Origin: Clostridiaceae bacterium
GTDB taxonomy: Bacteria; Bacillota; Clostridia; Peptostreptococcales; Tindalliaceae
DNA length: 64,000 bases
Direction of reading: 5' to 3'
Assembly (NCBI GenBank): GCA_011390155.1
Contig: JAABSW010000002.1
Coordinates: 62,001 to 126,000, forward strand
The notes below the pieces were generated by a model. That model was not told the origin of the DNA, searched no databases, and saw only the letters and a program-made list of their open reading frames with translations. Positions 25,962 to 34,212 of this stretch are shown here, piece after piece (position 1 is the first letter of the stretch; every line of letters begins with the position of its first letter). Position numbers and translations under genes: made by a program.

Positions 25962-27917
25962 ATGAAACAAATTCAAAGCGCATGTCCCCTGGACTGTTGG
26001 GATGCCTGCAGCATACTGGTGAAAGTTGATGAAGATGGTAAGGCATCTCTTTCCGGAGATCCTACCGACCCCATTACCCAGGGTTTTTTATGCCGTAAGG
26101 GGCAGCAAATGCTGGAACGTTTTAACCACGCTGATCGCCTCACCTCTCCCATGAAACGTGTTGAAAGTGACTGGAAACCCATTTCCTGGAACCAGGCACT
26201 GGATGAAATTGCCGACAAACTTCGTCACATTCTTGCAACCACTGGTCCTTCCAGTCTCATTCATTACAGCGAAGGTGGTCATGGAGGATTGGCCAAGCAC
26301 ATCGACACTGCTTTTTTCAACGAGCTGGGTGGCGTAATCACCCCCAGAGGCAGTCTCTGCTGGAGCGCAGGCATCGCTGCACAAAAACTTGATTTCGGCA
26401 ATTCTTACTGCCACCCACCGGAAGATTTGCTAAATACCCAGTGCCTGATCCTGTGGGGGCGCAACCCGGCGGATACCAACATTCATCTGGTGCCCTTCAT
26501 TAAGAAGGTCCGAAAGGCTGGCGTACCCGTTTACCTGATCGACCCTGTGAACAGTGCCAGCACTTCCCTGGCAGATCATCACCTGGCCCTTAAACCCGGC
26601 AGCGACGGCCACCTGGCCCTAGCGCTGGCAAAGGCCATTGTGGAGGCAGGCCACATGGACACTCAGGTTGAAAATCATTCGAACCACCTCACGGAATATC
26701 TGTCATTTCTGGAAACACTCAACTTCGATGAATTGGTCCGCACCACCGGTCTGACAGAAAACCAGGTACGGCAACTGGCTGAAACCTACGGGAAAGCCAG
26801 ATCAGGTGCCATCTACCTTGGGTACGGAATCCAACGAAACCTCCATGGAGGCCGTAATGTTCGCCTCATCGATGCATTGGCCGCACTGACAGGCAACATC
26901 GGCGTACCCGGGGGTGGTGTTAACTACGCCCACCGCAACACGTCCCAGTGGGTGGACGGTCCTTACCTGGATAACATTAACGCCACACAGTCACCCACCT
27001 TTCCCCGGTCACATTTTTCCGATTATGTGTTAGAACAGAAACCAGGACAGTTGCAGGGTATCTTTGTCACCAAGGCCAATCCCGCGGTTCAGTTGCCAGA
27101 TACCTTTAAAGTGGCAAAAGCCTTTGACCATATTCCTTTTAAAGTGGTCATTGACCATTTCATGACAGACACCGCTCAGTTAGCCGACTACGTATTACCC
27201 CCCACCATGATCCTGGAAGAAGAAGACATTGTCTTCTCCTCCATGTGGCACAACCGTTTTACCTGGACTGAGAAAGCTCTGGAGCCTCCCAAAGGGGTTC
27301 TGCATGAATTCCATATTTTCCAGCAGCTGGCTCATCGTTTGGAAATGGGTAACTTTATTGACAGATACCCGGACATTTCCTTTTATCTTTCAAAAAGCAT
27401 AGCTCCTTTGTGTGACTACCTGGGCCTTACCCCGGTTGACCTGCGTGGCCGTCGCCTGGGTGTTCCGGGACATGAACTACCCTGGGAAAAACATTCCTTC
27501 GAAACCCCTACAGGACGCTTTACCTTCCACGTACCGAAAACGGAGGATTTCAACCTCAACATAGCCGCTTCATCACAATTTCCATACCGGATGCTGTCGG
27601 TGCACAGGTCCGAATCCCTCCATTCTCAGCACATGCGTACACTTGATGAGGAGGCCGTGCCCAAGGTGACCATGCATCCTGCTACGGCAGCGGAAGCCGG
27701 TGCCACCGAAGGATCAACTGTACAACTTACCTCATCCACTGGTTCTCTCACCTGCCGTACTAACATAGACCCCGACCTGCAACCTGGCCTGCTGGTTTTG
27801 AAGGAGGGCACATGGTTAAAGAACGGTACGGTTAATCAACTAACACGCCAGGCAATGACTGACATTGGCGAACAGGTGGCCTACCACGACTGTTATTGCC
27901 AAATGGAAGTTCTCTAA
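25962..27917 (+). CDS. Molybdopterin-dependent oxidoreductase, DMSO-reductase family
   Basis: A 651-residue single-subunit enzyme. The N-terminal CPLDCWDACSILVKV plus Cys45 in GFLCRKG gives the four ligands of a [4Fe-4S] cluster. The pterin-binding middle has LTSPMKRVESDWKPISWNQALDEIA and a cysteine in PRGSLCWSAG that may ligate the metal. The C-terminal dinucleotide-binding domain includes MLSVHRSESLHSQHMRTL. No Tat signal is visible, so it is probably cytoplasmic. No electron-transfer subunit is adjacent, so ferredoxin or another soluble donor is likely. Relatives range from formate dehydrogenase-like to acetylene hydratase-like enzymes, and the substrate is undetermined. Confidence 0.9.
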   Translation: MKQIQSACPLDCWDACSILVKVDEDGKASLSGDPTDPITQGFLCRKGQQMLERFNHADRLTSPMKRVESDWKPISWNQALDEIADKLRHILATTGPSSLIHYSEGGHGGLAKHIDTAFFNELGGVITPRGSLCWSAGIAAQKLDFGNSYCHPPEDLLNTQCLILWGRNPADTNIHLVPFIKKVRKAGVPVYLIDPVNSASTSLADHHLALKPGSDGHLALALAKAIVEAGHMDTQVENHSNHLTEYLSFLETLNFDELVRTTGLTENQVRQLAETYGKARSGAIYLGYGIQRNLHGGRNVRLIDALAALTGNIGVPGGGVNYAHRNTSQWVDGPYLDNINATQSPTFPRSHFSDYVLEQKPGQLQGIFVTKANPAVQLPDTFKVAKAFDHIPFKVVIDHFMTDTAQLADYVLPPTMILEEEDIVFSSMWHNRFTWTEKALEPPKGVLHEFHIFQQLAHRLEMGNFIDRYPDISFYLSKSIAPLCDYLGLTPVDLRGRRLGVPGHELPWEKHSFETPTGRFTFHVPKTEDFNLNIAASSQFPYRMLSVHRSESLHSQHMRTLDEEAVPKVTMHPATAAEAGATEGSTVQLTSSTGSLTCRTNIDPDLQPGLLVLKEGTWLKNGTVNQLTRQAMTDIGEQVAYHDCYCQMEVL

Positions 27918-27948
27918 ACTAAAACACAAGAAGCAGCCGCTGCAGATC

Positions 27949-28374
27949 CTATGAAATGGCAAAAAGGATTTCTGCTTCAGCTGCTTTTTCTCCGTTCACA
28001 GTGGCAACTCCCTTTCCCACTCCGAAGGATTTTCTGATCTTGGTAATTTCTATTTCCAGTTTCAATACATCCCCCGGCACCACTTTACGGCGGAAGCGCG
28101 CCTGGTTTACCCCTGCAAAATAGGCTGTCTTCCCTTTAAACTCAGGTTCACTCAATAACAGTACTGCCCCTACCTGGGCCAGGGCTTCCAAAATCAGTAC
28201 GCCTGGCATCACTGGCTCCTGGGGAAAATGCCCTTGAAAAAAAGGTTCATTAATAGTCACATTTTTTGTGCCCAGGGCCAGCTTTCCTTCCTCCTGAATG
28301 TCGACACTGTCAACCAGCAGGAATGGATACCGATGGGGAATACAGGCCATAATCTCTGTAATGTTTTTAATCAC
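27949..28374 (-). CDS. fabZ: 3-hydroxyacyl-ACP dehydratase
   Basis: Dehydrates 3-hydroxyacyl-ACP to trans-2-enoyl-ACP in fatty-acid elongation. The 141-residue hot-dog protein has the catalytic His49 in [14 protein letters not shown] and Glu63 in LILEALAQ, plus the [11 protein letters not shown] opening. The start is GTG 28374, 9 nt after GGAGG. It is transcribed away from the main fab operon and separated from it by the alcohol dehydrogenase. The main operon has no second fabZ in the window, so this gene probably supplies the missing step. Confidence 0.94.
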   Translation of the reverse strand: MIKNITEIMACIPHRYPFLLVDSVDIQEEGKLALGTKNVTINEPFFQGHFPQEPVMPGVLILEALAQVGAVLLLSEPEFKGKTAYFAGVNQARFRRKVVPGDVLKLEIEITKIRKSFGVGKGVATVNGEKAAEAEILFAIS

Positions 28375-28664
28375 CCTTGTTTACCTCCTATGTGGAAATG
28401 ATATGGAAAAACGAATTTTCTTGAAATTCAGTATATCATAGGTTTATTTCATCATCAAGAGAACTGTCCCATATTTGCACGTCAAAACCCATAAATTATG
28501 TTCCACTTCGGACCACTGTTCCTATATGCATGTTCTCTTTTGATGCAACTTTGCTTTTTTCAGGCCATGTTCGTTTAACGAATTGATCTGATTTCGTATA
28601 AATTTTACATTTTTAAAATTATTTTTTTAAGACTGACTTTGCTTAAATTTCAACATTATTGCGA

Positions 28665-28701
28665 ATTGTTTAATTATTAACTTTATTGTTTAATTATTAA
28701 C
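28665..28701 (+). repeat. Two identical 17-bp direct repeats, 20 bp apart
   Basis: ATTGTTTAATTATTAAC occurs at 28665-28681 and again at 28685-28701, a period of 20 bp (about two helical turns). Each contains the dyad TTAAT-T-ATTAA. They end 9 bp before the -24 element of the adh promoter, as expected for paired protein-binding sites. Confidence 0.75.
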
Positions 28702-28710
28702 ATCATCATT

Positions 28711-28726
28711 TGGTATATACCTTGCA
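28711..28726 (+). promoter_or_regulatory. Sigma-54-like promoter of the alcohol dehydrogenase
   Basis: TGGTATATACCTTGCA fits TGG-N10-GC with an exact TTGCA -12 element; the -24 box has two mismatches to TGGCAC. The start would be near 28737, about 64 nt before the ATG. Confidence 0.65.
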
Positions 28727-28800
28727 ATATAAATGTCTTATCCACAATCTGCTCCCTCGGGATGCAGAAATAAACGGAAAAGAAAAAGGAGGCAATTTGT

Positions 28801-29946
28801 ATGGTATATTCGTATTTCATGCCTGCAGTCAATCACATGGGACCCGGTGCAGCAAAAATGGTCGGGGAAGAAGCTAAAAGCAGGGGACTAAAAAAAGCAC
28901 TGATCGTTACTGATGGTTTCTTAGAGAAGGCAGTTGCTCCAGACGTTGCTGGGTACTTAAAAGAAGCTGGCGTTAAAGCAGTTATCTTTGGCGGCGCTCA
29001 ACCGAACCCCACAGATCTAAATGTACACGCTGGTGTCGACGTTTATAAAGAAAACAAATGTGACTGTATCGTTTCATTAGGCGGCGGTTCTTCTCATGAC
29101 TGTGCTAAAGGTATTGCCTTTGTTATCGGCGGCGGCGGACATATCCGTGATTATGAAGGTGTCAACAAGAGCACCAAAGACGGCCCACCACTGTTGGCCA
29201 TCAACACCACCGCTGGTACTGCCAGTGAAATGACCCGCTTTTGTATTATCACCAACACAGAAACAAAAGTTAAAATGGCCATCGTTGACTGGCGTTGTAC
29301 AGCTGTTGTTTCCTTTAATGATTCTGAAATCATGAAGGGAATGCCACAAGGTTTGACAGCTGCCACAGGCATGGACGCTCTGACCCATGCTGTCGAAGCG
29401 TATGTATCCACCGTTTCCACACCTGTAACAGATTCAGCAGCCCTGATGTGCATTGAGCTCATTGGCAAAAACCTTCGCAAGGCAGTTGCCAACGGCGAAG
29501 ACATGGAAGCCAGAGACGCTATGATGTACGCACAATTCCTGGGCGGCATGGCTTTTAACAACGCCGTTCTTGGTTATGTTCACGCTATGGCTCACCAATT
29601 GGGCGGATTCTATGACCTTCCACATGGTGTTTGTAACGCGATCCTCTTACCAGCCGTTTCAAGATTTAACATGATTGCCAAAATGGAACGTTTCGCTGAT
29701 ATCGCTGTGGCAATGGGCGAAAACATCGAAGGTCTTTCCACCCGCGACGCTGCCATTAAGGGCATTGACGCCATTAAAGCTTTGTCTACAGACGTAGGCA
29801 TTCCTGCTGGCTTAAAAGAACTAAAAGTGAAGGAAAAAGACCTGGAAGTTATGGCTAAGAACGCTATGAAAGATGCTTGCGGCGGCACAAACCCACGTTG
29901 CCCCAGTCTGGAAGAAGTTATCCAAATCTTCAAAGACGCCATGTAG
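28801..29946 (+). CDS. Iron-containing alcohol dehydrogenase
   Basis: NAD(P)H-dependent interconversion of aldehydes and primary alcohols. The 381-residue protein is a group III dehydrogenase with the coenzyme motif VSLGGGSSHDCAKG near residues 95-108. Metal-site segments GMDALTHAVEAY, GYVHAMAHQLGG and DLPHGVCNA carry the conserved Asp/His ligands. AAAGGAGG lies 8 nt before the ATG. Codon choice is more biased than in neighbouring genes (GGC Gly, GCT Ala), suggesting high expression. It is monocistronic, with a strong terminator after it and a sigma-54-like promoter before it. With AOR it could form an acid-aldehyde-alcohol route. Confidence 0.95.
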   Translation: MVYSYFMPAVNHMGPGAAKMVGEEAKSRGLKKALIVTDGFLEKAVAPDVAGYLKEAGVKAVIFGGAQPNPTDLNVHAGVDVYKENKCDCIVSLGGGSSHDCAKGIAFVIGGGGHIRDYEGVNKSTKDGPPLLAINTTAGTASEMTRFCIITNTETKVKMAIVDWRCTAVVSFNDSEIMKGMPQGLTAATGMDALTHAVEAYVSTVSTPVTDSAALMCIELIGKNLRKAVANGEDMEARDAMMYAQFLGGMAFNNAVLGYVHAMAHQLGGFYDLPHGVCNAILLPAVSRFNMIAKMERFADIAVAMGENIEGLSTRDAAIKGIDAIKALSTDVGIPAGLKELKVKEKDLEVMAKNAMKDACGGTNPRCPSLEEVIQIFKDAM

Positions 29947-29974
29947 TTTCATATACCTCTCTTATATTGAAAGG

Positions 29975-30012
29975 CAGACAGCTGATCTCACAGCTGTCTG
30001 TTTTTCTTTTTT
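29975..30012 (+). terminator. Terminator after the alcohol dehydrogenase
   Basis: Perfect 10-bp stem CAGACAGCTG (29975-29984) / CAGCTGTCTG (29991-30000), loop ATCTCA, then TTTTTCTTTTTT. Confidence 0.95.
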
Positions 30013-30054
30013 AAGCCATTTTTCCCAAAGGATCAGGAAAAAATTGATTTTTGC

Positions 30055-30103
30055 TTGCACCTGCAGAGAAAATCTGTTATTATTTTTTAGTAGCTGGTCT
30101 TAA
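30055..30103 (+). promoter_or_regulatory. fab operon promoter with FapR-like operator
   Basis: TTGCAC (30055-30060), 17-nt spacer and TATTAT (30078-30083) form a good promoter. Immediately after it, over the expected start site, lies TTAGTAGCTGGTCTTAA (30087-30103), close to the 17-bp imperfect palindrome bound by FapR, the malonyl-CoA-responsive repressor of Firmicutes lipid genes. The assignment rests on resemblance. Confidence 0.6.
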
Positions 30104-30160
30104 TAGCTATCATTATACTCTGTTCGTATATTTCTTCACCTCATGGAGGAGTGGTTTCAT

Positions 30161-31168
30161 TTGAATAAAACAATTTCAGCTTTTATCAGCGGTATTGGCA
30201 GTGAAGTGCCAGCCACCGTCATTACCAATGAAGACCTGGCACAACTGGTGGACACCAGCGACGAATGGATCAGGTCCCGGACAGGTATCCAGGCGCGCCG
30301 ACAGGCATCCCCGGAATTGGCTGCATCAGACCTGGCCACCATTGCGGGACAGCGGGCATTGGAAACAGCCGGCATCAATGCCGATGAACTGGGTGCCATT
30401 ATTGTAGCCACCAGTACACCGGACATGGTTTTCCCTTCCACTGGCTGTGTCATTCAAAAAAACCTGCAGGCAACCAATGCCTTTGCCTATGACCTAAGCG
30501 ACGCTTGTTCAGGTTTCCTGTTTGCTCTTTCCAACGGGTCGCAATATGTGGAAAGCGGCATGTGCCAACATGTGTTGGTGATCGGGGTTGACTTGATGAC
30601 ACGTATCACCGACTTTCAGGACCGTAACACCTGTGTCCTTTTTGGTGACGGTGCCGGTGCGGTGGTCATTAGCGGCAGTAAAGAAACCGGCGGTGTGCTG
30701 GGAACTCAGTTAGGCACAGACGGTCGTTTTGGTGAAATTTTACAGGTGCCGGCTGGGGGCAGTCGTATGCCACTGACTGAGGAAAATTTTTCTGAAAGAA
30801 AACAATTCATTCATATGAATGGCAGTGAAGTGTTTAAATTGGCGGTTCGTTCCATGGAACAGGCCGCCCTTCAGCTGCTGGATCACACTGGTGTGTCGTT
30901 AAAAGACATTGACTGGTTGGTGCCACACCAGGCCAATAAACGCATCATCGAGACCCTGGGCAAACGGCTACAGATACCAGGCGAACGGGTTTTCATGAAC
31001 CTGCAGCATTATGGCAACATGTCGGCCGCTTCCATCCCTGTAGCACTGGACGAAGCTTGGCGAAAGGGACTCATCCTGCCTGACCAATTAATACTAATGC
31101 TTGCCTTTGGAGGCGGGCTCACCTGGGGCGCGTCCCTGGCAAAGTGGTCATTACCACCACAATCGTAA
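30161..31168 (+). CDS. fabH: Beta-ketoacyl-ACP synthase III
   Basis: Starts fatty-acid synthesis by condensing an acyl-CoA with malonyl-ACP. The triad is visible: Cys116 in DLSDACSGFLFAL, His256 in VPHQANKRI and Asn286 in HYGNMSAAS. The start is TTG 30161 (335 residues, reading (M)NKTISAFISGIG), 9 nt after GGAGGAG. The ATG at 30143 overlaps the ribosome site itself and would add a non-homologous extension. It is the first gene of the fab operon, 21 nt before fabK. Confidence 0.95.
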   Translation: MNKTISAFISGIGSEVPATVITNEDLAQLVDTSDEWIRSRTGIQARRQASPELAASDLATIAGQRALETAGINADELGAIIVATSTPDMVFPSTGCVIQKNLQATNAFAYDLSDACSGFLFALSNGSQYVESGMCQHVLVIGVDLMTRITDFQDRNTCVLFGDGAGAVVISGSKETGGVLGTQLGTDGRFGEILQVPAGGSRMPLTEENFSERKQFIHMNGSEVFKLAVRSMEQAALQLLDHTGVSLKDIDWLVPHQANKRIIETLGKRLQIPGERVFMNLQHYGNMSAASIPVALDEAWRKGLILPDQLILMLAFGGGLTWGASLAKWSLPPQS

Positions 31169-31189
31169 GTAACCGTAAGGAGGAACACC

Positions 31190-32140
31190 ATGAATTTTCA
31201 AACCCCGTTATGCAAGCTATTGAACATTGATGTCCCCATTATCCAGGGCGGCATGGCCTGGGTGGCCACTGCTCCACTGGCTGCAGCCGTATCCAACGCA
31301 GGCGGCCTTGGAATCGTGGCAGCGGGTAACGCCCCTGCTGAAGTGGTTGAAGCTGAAATCATCAGAACCCGCACATTAACCGATAAAACCTTTGGTGTTA
31401 ACATTATGCTTCTGTCGCCCTTCATCGATGAAGTGGTGGAAGTTGTCTGTCGCCAGAAAGTACCTGTTGTCACAACGGGTGCCGGTAATCCCGGTAAGTA
31501 CATGGAACGTTTCAAAGCCTACGGTGCCCAGGTAATTCCCGTGGTACCCTCAGTGGCCCTGGCAAGACGCATGGAAAGGTCTGGCGCGGACGCAGTGATT
31601 GTGGAAGGCACCGAAGCCGGCGGACACATAGGCGAGCTGGCCACCATGGCCCTGGTGCCCCAGGTGGTAAAAGCTGTCAAAATTCCAGTGATTGCTGCCG
31701 GCGGCATGGCCGACGGCAAAGGACTGCTGGCAGGATTGTCTTTAGGTGCTCAGGCTGTTCAAATGGGTACGCGCTTCGTCTGTTCCACAGAATGCGAAGC
31801 ACATGATGCCTATAAAGAAACATTATTGAAAGCCGGAGACAGGGATGCCATTGTGACAGCCCGTAGTACTGGCCACCCGGTTCGGGTGATCAAGAATAAA
31901 TTTACCCAGGACTTGCTGCGCATTGAAAAGGAAGGTGCCAGCCTGGAAGAAATCGAAAAATTGGGCACTGGCCGGTTACGCATTGCTGTGCAGGATGGTG
32001 ACATGGTGAATGGTTCTGTCATGTCAGGCCAAATTGCCGGGCTGTTGGAAGACATTTTACCCTGCGCCACCATCATCCAACAAATTATGTCAGAAGCTGC
32101 CAAACAGTTGATGCATCTTAATACGCTGAAAGGAGATTGA
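31190..32140 (+). CDS. fabK: Enoyl-ACP reductase II (FMN-dependent)
   Basis: Reduces enoyl-ACP in the last elongation step, replacing FabI in many Firmicutes. The 316-residue TIM-barrel flavoprotein has the opening PIIQGGMAWVATAPLAAAVSNAGGLG, the GxEAGGH-type loop VEGTEAGGHIGEL near residues 137-149, and the FMN-phosphate segment PVIAAGGMADGKG. The family also includes nitronate monooxygenases, but position inside a complete fab operon makes FabK the natural call. AAGGAGG precedes the ATG. It is 4 nt before fabD. Confidence 0.95.
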   Translation: MNFQTPLCKLLNIDVPIIQGGMAWVATAPLAAAVSNAGGLGIVAAGNAPAEVVEAEIIRTRTLTDKTFGVNIMLLSPFIDEVVEVVCRQKVPVVTTGAGNPGKYMERFKAYGAQVIPVVPSVALARRMERSGADAVIVEGTEAGGHIGELATMALVPQVVKAVKIPVIAAGGMADGKGLLAGLSLGAQAVQMGTRFVCSTECEAHDAYKETLLKAGDRDAIVTARSTGHPVRVIKNKFTQDLLRIEKEGASLEEIEKLGTGRLRIAVQDGDMVNGSVMSGQIAGLLEDILPCATIIQQIMSEAAKQLMHLNTLKGD

Positions 32141-32144
32141 TTTT

Positions 32145-33233
32145 ATGAGCCAGATCGCCTTTATCTTCCCCGGGCAGGGCGCCCAGTATGTGGGGATGGG
32201 AAAGGATTTTTATGAACAGGAATCATTGGCCAGAGAGGTGTTTCAGGAAGCTGATGACACCCTGGGGATTCCCATAACCCGTCTCTGTCATGAGGGTCCG
32301 GAAACTGAACTGATGCAAACAGAAATCACACAACCTGCTATCCTGACCACCAGCGTGGCCATGTTGCGGGTGCTTACATCAAGAGGGTTCGACTCCACCA
32401 TGACAGCCGGATTAAGCTTGGGAGAATATACTGCACTGGTTCACGCCGGTACCATCCCCTTTGGCGAAGCACTTAAACTGGTTCAAAAAAGAGGCAAATA
32501 CATGCAAGAAGCCGTTCCTGCCGATAGAGGCGGCATGGCTGCCATTTTGGGGCTGAATCCCGAGTACCTGGAAGATTGTCTCTCTGTGGGACGCAGAATT
32601 GGTTTCGTATCCGTAGCCAATTACAACTGTCCTGGGCAGATTGTCCTCTCCGGGGAAAAGGACGCCGTTAAACAAGCCATGGAAGCCTGTAAGGAGGCGG
32701 GTGCAAAAAAAGCGGTAATGCTTACCGTCAGTGCCCCTTTCCATACCCCCATGCTGGATTCTGCCGGCGAACGATTAAAAATCAATCTTAGCCAAATTGA
32801 CATGCAATCACCCAACCAATTGTTCTTCAGCAATGTCACCGGCGGATTGATGACAGACTCCACTGAAATTGCTCCCGCACTCATCCAACAGGTAAGCCAT
32901 TCCGTGTTGTGGGAAAAGTGCCTGTTATCCATGATGCACCAGGGTTGCAGCACCTTTGTTGAAATTGGGCCATCCAACAGCCTCACCGGGTTTGTTAAAC
33001 GCACAGCTAAAACCCATAAGCTGCAGGCATCAGGTATGCACATCGAGCACATGGATCAATTGGAAACTGTTGCTGAAACACTAACAAAGGAGGGATTCCA
33101 TGGAAATGACCAACAAAGTCGCCCTGATCACCGGGGCATCCCGGGGCATCGGCCGGGCCATTGCCCTGAAGATGGCTCAGTGTGGCGCACGGATCGTGAT
33201 CAACTATGCCCGCCAGGAGAGCTTGGCGCTTGA
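32145..33233 (+). CDS. fabD: Malonyl-CoA:ACP transacylase with C-terminal run-on
   Basis: Loads malonyl groups onto ACP. Catalytic Ser91 is in AGLSLGEYTALVHAG, and the conserved His is in VSAPFHTPML near residue 200; the N-terminus IAFIFPGQGAQYVGMG is typical. The family usually ends near 310 residues. Here the frame lacks a stop at that point and continues about 44 residues into fabG, ending at 33233, a total of 362. The run-on is Gly/Pro/Arg-rich and looks like an out-of-frame reading of the fabG Rossmann motif. It starts right at the fabG ribosome site. Loss of the stop codon or a single-base error are both possible. Confidence 0.92.
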   Translation: MSQIAFIFPGQGAQYVGMGKDFYEQESLAREVFQEADDTLGIPITRLCHEGPETELMQTEITQPAILTTSVAMLRVLTSRGFDSTMTAGLSLGEYTALVHAGTIPFGEALKLVQKRGKYMQEAVPADRGGMAAILGLNPEYLEDCLSVGRRIGFVSVANYNCPGQIVLSGEKDAVKQAMEACKEAGAKKAVMLTVSAPFHTPMLDSAGERLKINLSQIDMQSPNQLFFSNVTGGLMTDSTEIAPALIQQVSHSVLWEKCLLSMMHQGCSTFVEIGPSNSLTGFVKRTAKTHKLQASGMHIEHMDQLETVAETLTKEGFHGNDQQSRPDHRGIPGHRPGHCPEDGSVWRTDRDQLCPPGELGA

Positions 33234-33843
33234 AGTGAAAAAGGAAATTGAAGCAATGGGTGGAACAGCCATGATTGCCCAGGCAGACGTGACTGATGAG
33301 AACCAGATCAGTGCAATGATGGCAAACGTCAAAGAAACTTTTGGCCCTGTGGACATTTTGGTGAACAATGCCGGCATCACCCGGGACGGCCTGTTGGTAC
33401 GCATGAAAAGCGATGACTGGCACCAGGTTATTAACACCAACCTGACCAGCGCCTTTTACATGAGCCGGGCCGTCAGCAAAGACATGATGAAAGCAAAGAC
33501 AGGGCGTATTATTAACATATCTTCTGTGGTAGGCGTTTCCGGCAATGCAGGCCAGGCAAATTATAGTGCCTCAAAGGCTGGACTCATTGGATTGACCAAA
33601 TCCATGGCCCGGGAACTGGCGGCAAAAAATATCACTGTCAATGCAGTGGCACCAGGGTTTATCGAAACAGAAATGACAGATGCACTCTCAGACAAGGTCA
33701 AAGAACAACTTGTCACCCAAATTCCTTTAAAATCTTTGGGTAAGGCAGAAGACGTAGCTGAAACAGTTTGTTTTCTGGCGGGAAATGGCGGTCGTTACAT
33801 CACCGGACAAGTGATCCAGGTGGATGGCGGCATGGCTATGTAA
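33100..33843 (+). CDS. fabG: 3-oxoacyl-ACP reductase
   Basis: NADPH-dependent reduction of 3-oxoacyl-ACP. This 247-residue short-chain dehydrogenase has the coenzyme motif LITGASRGIGRA near residues 9-20, the NNAG motif at 89-92 and the catalytic Ser142, Tyr155 and Lys159 in the SSVVGVSGNAGQANYSASK block. The C-terminal YITGQVIQVDGGMAM is standard. GGAGGG lies 5 nt before the ATG at 33100, inside the fabD reading frame; a second ATG at 33106 is possible. The gene overlaps fabD by 134 nt and lies 66 nt before acpP. Confidence 0.95.
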   Translation: MEMTNKVALITGASRGIGRAIALKMAQCGARIVINYARQESLALEVKKEIEAMGGTAMIAQADVTDENQISAMMANVKETFGPVDILVNNAGITRDGLLVRMKSDDWHQVINTNLTSAFYMSRAVSKDMMKAKTGRIINISSVVGVSGNAGQANYSASKAGLIGLTKSMARELAAKNITVNAVAPGFIETEMTDALSDKVKEQLVTQIPLKSLGKAEDVAETVCFLAGNGGRYITGQVIQVDGGMAM

Positions 33844-33909
33844 CCAGCCGGTAACATAGAATATGTATTGACCAAAATAAACCAGATAAAAATCGAGGAG
33901 GAAAACATT

Positions 33910-34140
33910 ATGTTTGAAAGAATTGTAGAAATCATTGCTGAGCAACTGGAAATCGAGGACAAGAACACCATCAAACCGGAAACTTCCATTATGAACGACC
34001 TGGAAGCCGATTCTCTGGACGCAGTGGAAATCGTCATGGCCATTGAAGATGAATTTGGCATTGAAATTTCCGACGAAGATGCAGAGCAGTTTAAAAACAT
34101 TGGCGACATCGCCAAATATGTGGAATCACGACAGGAATAA
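33910..34140 (+). CDS. acpP: Acyl carrier protein
   Basis: A 76-residue acidic helical protein that carries acyl chains on a 4'-phosphopantetheine attached to Ser35 in LEADSLDAVEIV. The ATG at 33910 follows GAGGAGG with 8 nt spacing; the open frame extends upstream to 33868 but lacks a start with a site. It sits between fabG and fabF, the usual order. A hairpin in the 72-nt gap before fabF may keep ACP levels higher than FabF. Confidence 0.96.
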   Translation: MFERIVEIIAEQLEIEDKNTIKPETSIMNDLEADSLDAVEIVMAIEDEFGIEISDEDAEQFKNIGDIAKYVESRQE

Positions 34141-34154
34141 CCTTGAAAAACAGT

Positions 34155-34196
34155 TAAAACAGACAGACGGCCCTGCTTACTGAGGCCGTCCTGTTT
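34155..34196 (+). terminator. Hairpin between acpP and fabF (partial terminator or processing site)
   Basis: Stem GACGGCC (34166-34172) / GGCCGTC (34184-34190), extendable to an outer AAACAG/CTGTTT pairing with a small bulge. The trailing sequence is CTGTTT, a weak T-tract, so read-through into fabF is expected. Confidence 0.5.
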
Positions 34197-34212
34197 GATA
34201 AGGAGGTACTCT

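Larger units (their letters stand above)
28375..28800. promoter_or_regulatory. 426-bp regulatory region between fabZ and the alcohol dehydrogenase
   Basis: No gene here. It is AT-rich and full of repeats. Four same-strand TGTTC half-sites start at 28499, 28517, 28531 and 28568. A perfect dyad TTCGTT-T-AACGAA lies at 28570-28582. Two 17-bp direct repeats occupy 28665-28681 and 28685-28701. A sigma-54-like promoter lies at 28711-28726. The fabZ promoter must also lie in its left part. Confidence 0.7.

Noticed and set aside
27918-27948. Terminator formed by GCAGC-C-GCTGC near the converging ends of the molybdopterin oxidoreductase and fabZ
   Set aside because: The stem is only 5 bp and the following T-rich stretch is interrupted on either strand.
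28441-28800. A small protein gene in the gap before the alcohol dehydrogenase
   Set aside because: Frames are short and AT-rich without ribosome sites; the repeats and promoter elements account for the region.
34163-34190. A true strong terminator between acpP and fabF
   Set aside because: The T-tract is weak (CTGTTT) and fabF has no promoter of its own, so it is listed only as a partial terminator or processing hairpin.
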